From assembly GCA_028875085.1 (NCBI GenBank), contig JAPPFU010000270.1, positions 1 to 6,969 of the forward strand: a DNA stretch of 6,969 nucleotides, written 5' to 3'. Within the stretch, counting starts at the first letter, position 1. The number at the start of each line of letters is the position of its first letter. Positions 1 through 4,616 of this stretch are shown here, one piece after another. A program made the position numbers and the translations under genes. The stretch is from Chloroflexota bacterium. GTDB lineage: Bacteria; Chloroflexota; Dehalococcoidia; Lucifugimonadales; Australimonadaceae. Below the pieces are notes generated by a model. It saw only the letters and a list, made by a program, of their open reading frames with translations, ran no database searches and had not been told where the DNA came from.

Positions 1-2
1 CT

Positions 3-302
3 CAGGCGATCCAAGGGGGCATTGTTCAGAGCGTAGACGACGACGCGGTTAACGAGGCGGCGCGCGAACTGGAGTCCAGGAACGTCCTGCGGTCAGACGA
101 CCCTCACATCATCGGCCTCGCGCGCGTCAGCCGCGCCCGCCTGCTCTATTCGAACGATCAACTCCTGCAAGAGGACTTTAACGATCATCGTCTGGTCAGC
201 AATCCTCGTGGCAAGGTCTTCTCGACGCGTCGAACCTCCACTTTCACGGACAATCAGCGGAAGCTTTTGGCGAACAAGAATCTGTGCAGGATGCCGCGGT
301 AG
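3..302 (+). CDS. PIN-domain-like protein, C-terminal fragment (5' end outside window)
   Basis: An open frame enters from the left edge and ends at TAG 300-302, giving 99 visible residues with no start needed inside the window. The fragment carries DDPHIIGLARVS (residues 32-43), ARLLYSND (45-52), LVSNPRGKVFST (64-75) and a basic tail ending KNLCRMPR. I recognise this arrangement from a family of PIN-like proteins in which an Asp-Asp-Pro-His segment precedes a strand ending in Ser-Asn-Asp; those acidic residues (D32/D33, D52) would sit in the metal site of a PIN ribonuclease fold. PIN proteins are often toxins of toxin-antitoxin pairs, but the N-terminal half and any antitoxin are not visible, so a toxin role is inference. 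Codon use looks less GC-biased (aac gat caa, gac ttt aac gat cat) than in the genes downstream, in keeping with accessory DNA. Confidence 0.72.
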   Translation, partial: QAIQGGIVQSVDDDAVNEAARELESRNVLRSDDPHIIGLARVSRARLLYSNDQLLQEDFNDHRLVSNPRGKVFSTRRTSTFTDNQRKLLANKNLCRMPR

Positions 303-317
303 CCCCCTGCATCCGCT

Positions 318-340
318 CGTGGTGAGCCTGTCGAACCACG
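318..340. repeat. Short palindrome, possible dispersed intergenic repeat
   Basis: CGTGGT (318-323) and ACCACG (335-340) are perfect 6-bp inverted arms around an 11-base loop containing GAGCCTGTCGA. The core resembles the intergenic palindromes read as TTCGACAGGCTCA that occur in many copies in several GC-rich bacterial genomes. Only one copy is in this window, so its repetitive nature is recalled, not shown. The rest of the 129-base gap (303-431) holds a pyrimidine-rich stretch and no promoter I can defend. Confidence 0.5.
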
Positions 341-431
341 CCCCTCCTCCTTCCCCCTTTGCGCCGTGCGCGGGAGAGCGTGTAAAACCTTGGGGCGCGC
401 CTGCGGCTAGCGGCGGCGCGGCGGAGGCTCC

Positions 432-1241
432 ATGCGGTACAAACCCCTCGGCGACACGGGCGTGCAGATTCCGGAGGTCGGGTTCGGCACGTGGCTCTAC
501 AAGGGCGACCAGGCGGTCATCCGGCGCACGCTGGAGTTGGACGGGCCGTTCATCGACACGGCGGAGTCGTACCGGACGGAGAACTACGTGGGGCAGGCGA
601 TCAGCGGGCAGCGGGAGGCGTACTTCATCGCCACCAAAGTCTCGCCGGAGAACCACCGCGCCGCCGACCTGGTGCGCTCGTGCGACCGCTCGCTGGCGCG
701 CCTGGGCATCGACGTCATCGACCTGTATCAACTCCATGCGCCGAGTCCGAGCATCCCCATCGAGGAGACGATGGAGGGGATGGCGCGGGTGATCAAGGAA
801 GGGAAGGTGCGCTTCGCGGGGGTGAGCAACTTCTCGGTGGAGCAGATGCAGGCCGCCGACGCGGCGCTGCGCGACCTGTCCGGCGGCCATCGCGTCGCGG
901 CCAACCAGGTGCTCTACTCGGTGTTCGCGCGGGGCATCGAGGCGGATCTGCTGCCCTACTGCGAGGAGCACCGCGTCACGATCATCGGCTACAGCCCGCT
1001 GGCGCAGGGGCGGCTGGACGGGGAGTTGAAGCGCCGCCCGCAATTGGCCGCCGCATTGGAGCGGGCGGCCGCCGAGGCGGGCAAGACGGTGGCGCAGGCG
1101 CTTATCAGTTGGGCGGTGCGCTCGCCGTGGGCGGTTACGATTCCGGCGACGAACCGGGTGGAGCGAGTGGACGAGAACTACGCGGCGTCGGACTGGCGGC
1201 TGACGGACGAGCAGTACGCGGCCATCAGCGCCGCCGCGTAG
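432..1241 (+). CDS. Aldo/keto reductase
   Basis: This is a 269-residue NAD(P)H-dependent aldo/keto reductase of the AKR superfamily, a single (beta/alpha)8-barrel cytosolic enzyme that reduces carbonyls. The catalytic tetrad is complete: D42 in FIDTAESY, Y47, K69 in IATKVS and H102 in LYQLHAP. Other hallmarks are the N-terminal GDTGVQIPEVGFGTW, GKVRFAGVSNF (124-134), the NQV strand near 158-160, GYSPLAQG (186-193) and the cofactor-phosphate segment IPATNRVERVDEN (237-249). The length is on the short side (the family is usually about 270-340). The start at ATG 432 is supported by GGAGG at 423-427 (4-base spacer) and by an in-frame TAG at 408-410 just upstream. The substrate cannot be read from sequence. 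ispD starts only 23 bases downstream, so co-transcription is possible, although ispD may have its own promoter. Confidence 0.93.
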   Translation: MRYKPLGDTGVQIPEVGFGTWLYKGDQAVIRRTLELDGPFIDTAESYRTENYVGQAISGQREAYFIATKVSPENHRAADLVRSCDRSLARLGIDVIDLYQLHAPSPSIPIEETMEGMARVIKEGKVRFAGVSNFSVEQMQAADAALRDLSGGHRVAANQVLYSVFARGIEADLLPYCEEHRVTIIGYSPLAQGRLDGELKRRPQLAAALERAAAEAGKTVAQALISWAVRSPWAVTIPATNRVERVDENYAASDWRLTDEQYAAISAAA

Positions 1242-1263
1242 CGCGCGTGCTATCCTCGCGCGC
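1241..1263 (+). promoter_or_regulatory. Dyad around an extended -10-like element at the ispD start
   Basis: GCGCGCG (1241-1247) and CGCGCGC (1257-1263) form a perfect 7-bp inverted repeat. It starts on the last base of the aldo/keto reductase stop codon and ends one base before the ispD ATG. Between the arms is TGCTATCCT (1248-1256), an extended -10-like sequence (TGn + TATCCT) whose predicted transcription start (about 1262-1265) falls at the ATG. No -35 box and no Shine-Dalgarno sequence are visible. It could be a promoter for a leaderless ispD mRNA with an overlapping operator. On a read-through transcript it would instead be a hairpin next to the start codon. Confidence 0.4.
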
Positions 1264-1264
1264 C

Positions 1265-1954
1265 ATGCCCACTGACCGCGTAGGCGCCGTCATCCTGTGC
1301 GCGGGCCGCTCCACGCGGATGGGCGGCGTCGACAAGTCGCTGGCCGCGCTTGCGAGGCAACCGCTCATGCTCCACTCGCTGCGCGCGTTCGAGGCGAGCC
1401 CGCTCATTCACGAGGTCGTGCTGGTCGCGTCGCAGACCAACCTCGCGGAGGCGGAGCGTCTCCGCCAGGCCGAGGGGCTGGCCAAGGTGAGCGCCGTCCG
1501 CCTCGGCGGGGAGCGCCGCCAAGACTCGGTGCGCCTCGGCCTTGCCGCCCTGGGCGCGTGCGAGTGGGTGCTCGTCCACGACGGCGCGCGCCCGCTGGTT
1601 ACGCAGCGCCTCATCGCCGACGCTCTCGACGCCGCGCAGGCCACCGGCGCCGCCGTCCCCGCCGTCCGCCCCAAGGACACGCTCAAGGAGGTTGACGGCG
1701 CGGGCGAAGTCGCCGCCACGCTCGACCGTGAGCGCCTCGCCGCCGTGCAGACGCCGCAGGCGTTCCGCCGCAGCCTGCTCGAGCGCGCGCACGCGGAGGC
1801 GAGCGGCGACGCGACGGACGACGCGGCGATGGTGGAGCGGCTTGGCGCGCGGGTGCGCGTCTATGAGGGCGACTACGCCAACATCAAGGTTACGACGCCC
1901 GACGATCTGGCCGTGGCCGAGGCGCTGCTTGCGCGGCGGGGAGCGCCCGCGTGA
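1265..1954 (+). CDS. ispD: 2-C-methyl-D-erythritol 4-phosphate cytidylyltransferase
   Basis: IspD joins CTP and MEP to give CDP-methylerythritol plus pyrophosphate, the third step of the MEP isoprenoid pathway in the cytosol. The 229 residues match the usual length (about 225-235). The CTP-binding loop is AVILCAGRSTRMGG (8-21) with R18, followed by K24; downstream are GGERRQDSV (81-89), VHDGARPLV (104-112), RPKDTLK (135-141), TPQAF (163-167), TDDAAMVE (184-191) and NIKVTTPDDL (206-215), whose lysine (K208) belongs to the substrate site. The first glycine-rich loop is shorter than the GxGxRMG form (CAGRSTRMG), which is common in the family. ATG 1265 has no Shine-Dalgarno sequence and lies directly behind a dyad with a -10-like core. 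The stop codon overlaps the ispF start (GTGA, 1951-1954). The frame stays open upstream inside the aldo/keto reductase gene, but that extension is unrelated to IspD. Confidence 0.96.
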   Translation: MPTDRVGAVILCAGRSTRMGGVDKSLAALARQPLMLHSLRAFEASPLIHEVVLVASQTNLAEAERLRQAEGLAKVSAVRLGGERRQDSVRLGLAALGACEWVLVHDGARPLVTQRLIADALDAAQATGAAVPAVRPKDTLKEVDGAGEVAATLDRERLAAVQTPQAFRRSLLERAHAEASGDATDDAAMVERLGARVRVYEGDYANIKVTTPDDLAVAEALLARRGAPA

Positions 1955-2433
1955 CGCGTTCCGGCATCGGCTACGACGCGCACCCGCTCGCACCGGACCG
2001 CCCGCTCATCCTGGGAGGCGTGGCGATTCCTTACGGCAGGGGCTTGCAGGGCCACAGCGACGGCGACGTTCTGGCGCACGCCGTCATCGACGCGCTGCTG
2101 GGCGCGGCGGCGCTTGGGGACATCGGCGCCCACTTCCCCGCCGACGGCCCGAACGCCGTGCCCGAGGGCGCGTCCAGCATCGCGCTGTTGGAACGGACGA
2201 TGGCGCTAGTGCGGGAGGCGGGCTATCGCTTGGAGAACGTGGACGCAACCATCATCGCGCAGCGTCCCACGCTCGCGCCCTCCCTGCCCGCGATGCGCGC
2301 GGCGCTCGCGCGCGCGCTTGGAGCCGACGAGGGGCGCGTCAACGTCAAAGCGACGACGGAGGACGGCCTGGGGTACACGGGCGCGAGCGCGGGCATCGCC
2401 GCCATCGCCGCGGCCGCCATCGAGCGCGTATGA
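1951..2433 (+). CDS. ispF: 2-C-methyl-D-erythritol 2,4-cyclodiphosphate synthase
   Basis: IspF cyclises CDP-methylerythritol 2-phosphate to MEcPP with release of CMP, the fifth step of the MEP pathway; family members are trimers with a Zn2+ in each active site. The 160 residues are of normal size. The zinc ligands are visible as D9 and H11 (GIGYDAHPL) and H43 (GDVLAHAVIDALLGAAALGDIG), and the C-terminal NVKATTEDGLGYTG (131-144) is the nucleotide-side motif. The loop after GDIGAHFP reads ADGPNAVPEGASS instead of the usual DTDP..KGADS, with about two extra residues, so the substrate loop is unusual. The start is GTG 1951 inside the ispD stop, with GGGGAG at 1938-1943 (7-base spacer). The stop overlaps the cysS ATG by four bases (ATGA, 2430-2433). 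Both overlaps point to translational coupling. Confidence 0.96.
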   Translation: MTRSGIGYDAHPLAPDRPLILGGVAIPYGRGLQGHSDGDVLAHAVIDALLGAAALGDIGAHFPADGPNAVPEGASSIALLERTMALVREAGYRLENVDATIIAQRPTLAPSLPAMRAALARALGADEGRVNVKATTEDGLGYTGASAGIAAIAAAAIERV

Positions 2434-3797
2434 GGATCTACGACACGCTGGAGAGCGGCGTCCGCGAGTTCGCCCCAATGGACGGGGACAAGGTACGGAT
2501 GTACGTGTGCGGCATCACACCCTACGCGGAGGCGCACGTGGGGCACGCGATGCAGGCGATCGTGTTCGACGCGGCGCGGCGCTATCTGGAGCATCGCGGC
2601 TACGCCGTGCTCCACGTGCAGAACTTCACCGACATCGACGACAAGCTCATCGAGCGGGCGAGCCGGGAGGGCGCGGCGGTGGCCGACCTAGCCGAGCGCC
2701 ACATCGCCGCATACTTCCGCATGCTGGAGGCGCTGAACGTGCGCCCGGCCCATCACTATCCCCGCGCGACGGAGCAGACGCCGCAGATGCTGGAGATCAT
2801 CGGCGGACTGGTCTCGCAGGGGGCGGCCTACGCGGCGGGGGGCGACGTGTACTTCCGCGTTGCGCGCGCGCCAGGCTACGGGAAGCTGAGCCGGCGCAGT
2901 TTGGAGACGATGCGTGCGGGGGCGCGGATAGAGGCGAGCGCGCAGAAAGAGCACCCGATGGACTTCGTCCTATGGAAGGCCGCCAAGCCGGGCGAGCCGT
3001 CGTGGGAGAGTCCGTGGGGGCCTGGGCGTCCGGGCTGGCACATCGAGTGCTCGGCCATGGCGCTCAACTACCTGGGCCGCACGTTGGACATCCACGGCGG
3101 CGGCCAGGATCTGGTGTTTCCTCACCACGAGAACGAGATCGCGCAGAGCGAGGCGTTCAACGACGGCCAACCGCTCGCCCGCTTCTGGATGCACAATGGG
3201 ATGATGCTGTTGGGGCAGGAGAAGATGTCCAAATCGCTGGGCAACCTCGTGACCATCGCCGAGGCGTTAGCCGCGCATTCCACCGACGCGCTGCGCCACC
3301 TCATCCTCTCCTCTCACTATCGCAGTCCGGCGGTCTACTCCGACGAACTCATGGCCGCCTCCGGCCGCGCCGTCGCCCGCCTCCGTCAGGCGCTTGCAGC
3401 CTCGAGCGGCGGAGGCGCGGCGTTTGACCCCGAGCCTTACCGCGCGCGCTTCATAGAGGCGATGGACGACGACTTCGGGACGCCGCAGGCACTGGCGGCG
3501 CTGTTCGACCTGGCGCGCGCCATCAACCGCGCCGTCGCCGAGGGCGGCGACGCGCGCGACGCGCAGCAGGCGCTGCGGACGCTGGGCGAGGAGGTCATCG
3601 GCTTCACCTTCGCAGAGCCGCAAGCGTCGTTGGACCCGGAGTTGGCACGGCGCATCCAAGACCTCGTAGACCGTCGCGCCCACCTTCGCGCCGAACGCCG
3701 CTTCGCCGAGGCCGATGCCATCAGAGACGAGCTAGCAGCGATGGACGTCTCGCTCACCGATTCGCCGGAGGGCGCGGTCTGGCGCGTCGCGCAGTGA
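2430..3797 (+). CDS. cysS: Cysteinyl-tRNA synthetase
   Basis: This is a class I aminoacyl-tRNA synthetase that attaches cysteine to tRNA-Cys; 455 residues against 461 in E. coli. The HIGH signature is HVGH (36-39) within TPYAEAHVGHAM, and the KMSKS loop is at 265-269 (GQEKMSKSLGN). The Zn2+ site that selects the cysteine thiol is intact: C27 (YVCG), C207 (HIECSAM), H232 and E236 (HGGGQDLVFPHHENE). NFTDIDDK (65-72) is another family block. The C-terminal third is the helical anticodon-side region, ending RRFAEADAIRDELAAMDVSL-type sequence (423-442). ATG 2430 overlaps the ispF stop, with no clear Shine-Dalgarno sequence, so translation probably depends on ribosomes finishing ispF. ispD, ispF and cysS also lie close together in other bacteria such as Bacillus. 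TGA 3795-3797 ends the gene, and I see no good terminator before the next promoter. Confidence 0.98.
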   Translation: MRIYDTLESGVREFAPMDGDKVRMYVCGITPYAEAHVGHAMQAIVFDAARRYLEHRGYAVLHVQNFTDIDDKLIERASREGAAVADLAERHIAAYFRMLEALNVRPAHHYPRATEQTPQMLEIIGGLVSQGAAYAAGGDVYFRVARAPGYGKLSRRSLETMRAGARIEASAQKEHPMDFVLWKAAKPGEPSWESPWGPGRPGWHIECSAMALNYLGRTLDIHGGGQDLVFPHHENEIAQSEAFNDGQPLARFWMHNGMMLLGQEKMSKSLGNLVTIAEALAAHSTDALRHLILSSHYRSPAVYSDELMAASGRAVARLRQALAASSGGGAAFDPEPYRARFIEAMDDDFGTPQALAALFDLARAINRAVAEGGDARDAQQALRTLGEEVIGFTFAEPQASLDPELARRIQDLVDRRAHLRAERRFAEADAIRDELAAMDVSLTDSPEGAVWRVAQ

Positions 3798-3832
3798 GCC
3801 GGGGCGCCGACGCTTCTAGACAGCCGGGGGGC

Positions 3833-3860
3833 TTGACAGCATCCATCGGCGTGCTATGCT
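3833..3860 (+). promoter_or_regulatory. Strong sigma70-type promoter for the His-rich peptide
   Basis: A perfect TTGACA -35 box (3833-3838), a 16-bp spacer and TATGCT (3855-3860) with an extended -10 TGC (3852-3854) form the best promoter in the window. Transcription should start near 3867, leaving a leader of about 22 bases. Directly upstream, AGCCGGGG occurs twice (3797-3804 and 3822-3829), which could be a regulator site or GC-rich chance. Confidence 0.82.
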
Positions 3861-3873
3861 GCTTGGAACCATC

Positions 3874-3884
3874 AGGAAGGAGGG
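3874..3884 (+). promoter_or_regulatory. Strong ribosome binding site of the His-rich peptide
   Basis: AGGAAGGAGGG ends five to six bases before ATG 3889. It is close to the perfect anti-Shine-Dalgarno complement and clearly stronger than anything ahead of ispD or cysS, which argues that this short frame is translated. Confidence 0.8.
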
Positions 3885-3888
3885 TGCT

Positions 3889-4023
3889 ATGACCACCCAG
3901 CATGTCCACGATGTCCACGAGTGCGACGGGCACGAGCACCACGCCGACGAGCCCGGGCACGTCCACGACATCCACGAGTGCGACGGACACGAGCACCACG
4001 CCGAGGAGCACGCGCACGCGTAG
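3889..4023 (+). CDS. 44-residue His/Asp/Glu-rich repeat peptide, probably metal-binding
   Basis: I do not recognise a named family. The peptide has 14 His, 12 Asp/Glu and 2 Cys in 44 residues and almost no hydrophobic residues, so it should be soluble and intrinsically disordered without metal. It begins MTTQ, then has two 19-residue repeats: HVHDVHECDGHEHHADEPG (5-23) and HVHDIHECDGHEHHAEEHA (24-42), ending HA and TAG 4021-4023. Each repeat offers six or seven His and one Cys, a plausible site for Zn, Ni, Cu or Co; metal storage, buffering or delivery is inference. Evidence that it is real: consensus promoter, strong Shine-Dalgarno sequence, and differences between the repeats that are synonymous (cat/cac, gat/gac, ggg/gga) or mild (V/I, D/E), except P/H and G/A at the unit end. 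It stands alone between cysS and convergent genes. A His-rich attenuator leader was considered, but no gene follows on this strand. Confidence 0.82.
   Translation: MTTQHVHDVHECDGHEHHADEPGHVHDIHECDGHEHHAEEHAHA
3901..4014 (+). repeat. Tandem duplication of a 57-bp coding unit
   Basis: Two in-frame 57-bp units (3901-3957 and 3958-4014) encode the two 19-residue repeats of the His-rich peptide. Twelve of 19 codons are identical, three differ silently and four change the residue (V to I, D to E, P to H, G to A). The pattern points to an old duplication kept under selection on the peptide rather than a recent slippage product. Confidence 0.85.
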
Positions 4024-4026
4024 CAG

Positions 4027-4077
4027 CCGGTAGGCCAGCGCCGGAAACCGGTGAGCGGCGCATCCCGCGCCTGCCGG
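4027..4077 (+). other. Compound hairpin in the 3' region of the His-rich peptide transcript
   Basis: CCGGTAGGC (4027-4035) pairs with GCCTGCCGG (4069-4077) over nine pairs, one of them G-U. Inside, GCGCC (4038-4042) can pair with GGCGC (4057-4061). The fold starts three bases after the stop codon of the His-rich peptide. No T-run follows, so it is more likely an mRNA-stabilising or regulatory structure than a classical terminator. In DNA this GC-rich, some such pairing is expected by chance. Confidence 0.4.
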
Positions 4078-4143
4078 TCCCGGCGGTGCTCTCATAACGC
4101 CGGGCGCGGAGGACCACTAATCCGCGTCTGAACGGCGAACGTC

Positions 4144-4174
4144 AAGAGGAGCAGGTGAATGACCTGCTCCTCTT
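4144..4174 (+). terminator. Probable intrinsic terminator after the His-rich peptide
   Basis: AAGAGGAGCAGGT (4144-4156) and ACCTGCTCCTCTT (4162-4174) form a perfect 13-bp stem with a five-base GAATG loop. The 3' side runs into CTCTTCGCTTG, a weak U-containing tail. The position, 120 bases past the peptide stop and in front of convergent genes, fits a terminator. Because the stem is flanked by A/T on both sides it might act in both directions. Confidence 0.65.
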
Positions 4175-4207
4175 CGCTTGCCCGCCGCCAACTCCGTGCG
4201 TCACGTT

Positions 4208-4236
4208 GTAGGGACAGGTTTGAAACCTGTCCCTAC
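4208..4236. repeat. Perfect 29-bp palindrome, probable dispersed intergenic element
   Basis: GTAGGGACAGGTTT (4208-4221), one central G, then AAACCTGTCCCTAC (4223-4236): 14-bp arms without a mismatch. No T-run follows on either strand. The GTAGGG...CCCTAC form resembles multi-copy intergenic palindromes (REP/MITE-like) that I know from filamentous, cyanobacterial and Chloroflexota-type genomes. A single copy is present here, so repetitiveness is recalled, not shown. It could also act as a transcription stop between the convergent units. Confidence 0.6.
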
Positions 4237-4255
4237 GGTGGAGGAAGTGCGCAAC

Positions 4256-4270
4256 GCGCCCCAGGGGCGC
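4256..4270. repeat. 15-bp GC palindrome in the convergent intergenic region
   Basis: GCGCCCC (4256-4262), A, GGGGCGC (4264-4270) is a perfect 7-1-7 palindrome about 45 bases beyond the stop of the 66-residue membrane protein on the - strand. A one-base loop must open in RNA, leaving about a five-pair stem. No U-run follows. It may help stop - strand transcription; no gene or RNA is seen in the rest of the 292-base gap 4024-4315 apart from the elements listed. Confidence 0.35.
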
Positions 4271-4315
4271 TGAGGTCTACTTTCGCGGGGCGCGGAGAGG
4301 TCAGACGCGGAGGAG

Positions 4316-4516
4316 TTACTCCCGAGCTGCCTTATCGGCCATGAACGCTCCCCCCACGAGCGCGAACAGCCCGACGAAGAAGGATATGGCCATGAGCCAC
4401 ATCAGGCTCGCTTCGCTCATGAGCATAAGCAGTCCCGTGAAGGGAATCAGCGCCGCCGCTATCACTAGGAGAACCAGGGAGCTGATCTGCATGTTCCTGT
4501 TCGCCGATTCCACCAT
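4316..4516 (-). CDS. Small two-TM membrane protein, function unknown
   Basis: I do not recognise the family. The 66 residues hold two hydrophobic stretches, about 11-33 (ISSLVLLVIAAALIPFTGLL and on) and 38-59 (around LMWLMAISFFVGLFALVGGA), joined by a short MSEAS turn; the N-terminus (MVESANRNMQ) and the tail (DKAARE) are polar. This predicts a helical hairpin in the inner membrane with both ends on the same side, probably cytoplasmic given the short charged termini. The start at ATG 4516 follows AAGGAGG (4527-4521 on this strand) with a four-base spacer, the strongest argument that the frame is used; the stop is TAA 4318-4316. It lies 93 bases downstream of the dioxygenase-like gene on the same strand and could be read from that gene's promoter. 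No convincing promoter of its own is visible. Confidence 0.75.
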   Translation of the reverse strand: MVESANRNMQISSLVLLVIAAALIPFTGLLMLMSEASLMWLMAISFFVGLFALVGGAFMADKAARE

Positions 4517-4520
4517 TGTT

Positions 4521-4527
4521 CCTCCTT
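4521..4527 (-). promoter_or_regulatory. Ribosome binding site of the small membrane protein
   Basis: AAGGAGG on the - strand ends four bases (AACA) before ATG 4516. It fixes the start and supports translation of this short frame. Confidence 0.7.
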
Positions 4528-4584
4528 CGCTGAGCCGGCGCAGCGCCTGGCCGACATCCTAACGGCGCCGCCGGGATTTATCCA

Positions 4585-4616
4585 GCGGCCGGGCTACCCG
4601 GCGGCCGGGCTACCCG
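4585..4616. repeat. 16-bp tandem repeat at the end of the dioxygenase-like gene
   Basis: GCGGCCGGGCTACCCG occurs twice head to tail (4585-4600, 4601-4616), followed by a partial third GCGG. Each unit holds CCGGG-CTA-CCCGG, so each can form a small hairpin. The right copy contains the stop codon of the gene (TAG 4612-4610 on the - strand). It may serve as a tandem hairpin at the mRNA 3' end, or it may be simple slippage. Confidence 0.7.

Noticed and set aside
93..1043. Long - strand frame opposite the PIN fragment and the aldo/keto reductase, and similar antisense frames such as 1250-1993 and 3267-3683
   Set aside because: They are Arg/Ala-rich shadows created by GC-rich codon use of clearly recognised + strand genes. 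They show no recognisable domain and no ribosome binding site that I could see.
491..1264. Open frame running into ispD from inside the aldo/keto reductase, suggesting a longer or fused IspD
   Set aside because: The extension translates to low-complexity Gly/Ala/Arg sequence overlapping a well-supported gene in another frame, and IspD of normal length begins at ATG 1265.
3889..4174. His-rich peptide read as a histidine-operon attenuator leader with alternative hairpins
   Set aside because: No histidine biosynthesis or any other + strand gene follows; the next genes are convergent. The regular 19-residue repeats with Asp, Glu and Cys are also unlike the runs of consecutive His in his leaders.
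4208..4270. Neighbouring palindromes as a CRISPR remnant
   Set aside because: The two palindromes differ in sequence, are not regularly spaced repeats, and no spacer-repeat unit or cas gene is visible.
4024..4315. A tRNA or other known RNA gene in the largest intergenic gap
   Set aside because: No cloverleaf, no GGTTCRA T-loop sequence with an acceptor stem, and no riboswitch core was found.
4159..4344. + strand frame of 61 codons in the convergent gap
   Set aside because: It starts inside the loop of the terminator stem and reads through two palindromes. It has a biased Arg/Ser-rich composition and no family resemblance; the purine-rich stretch before it belongs to the stem.
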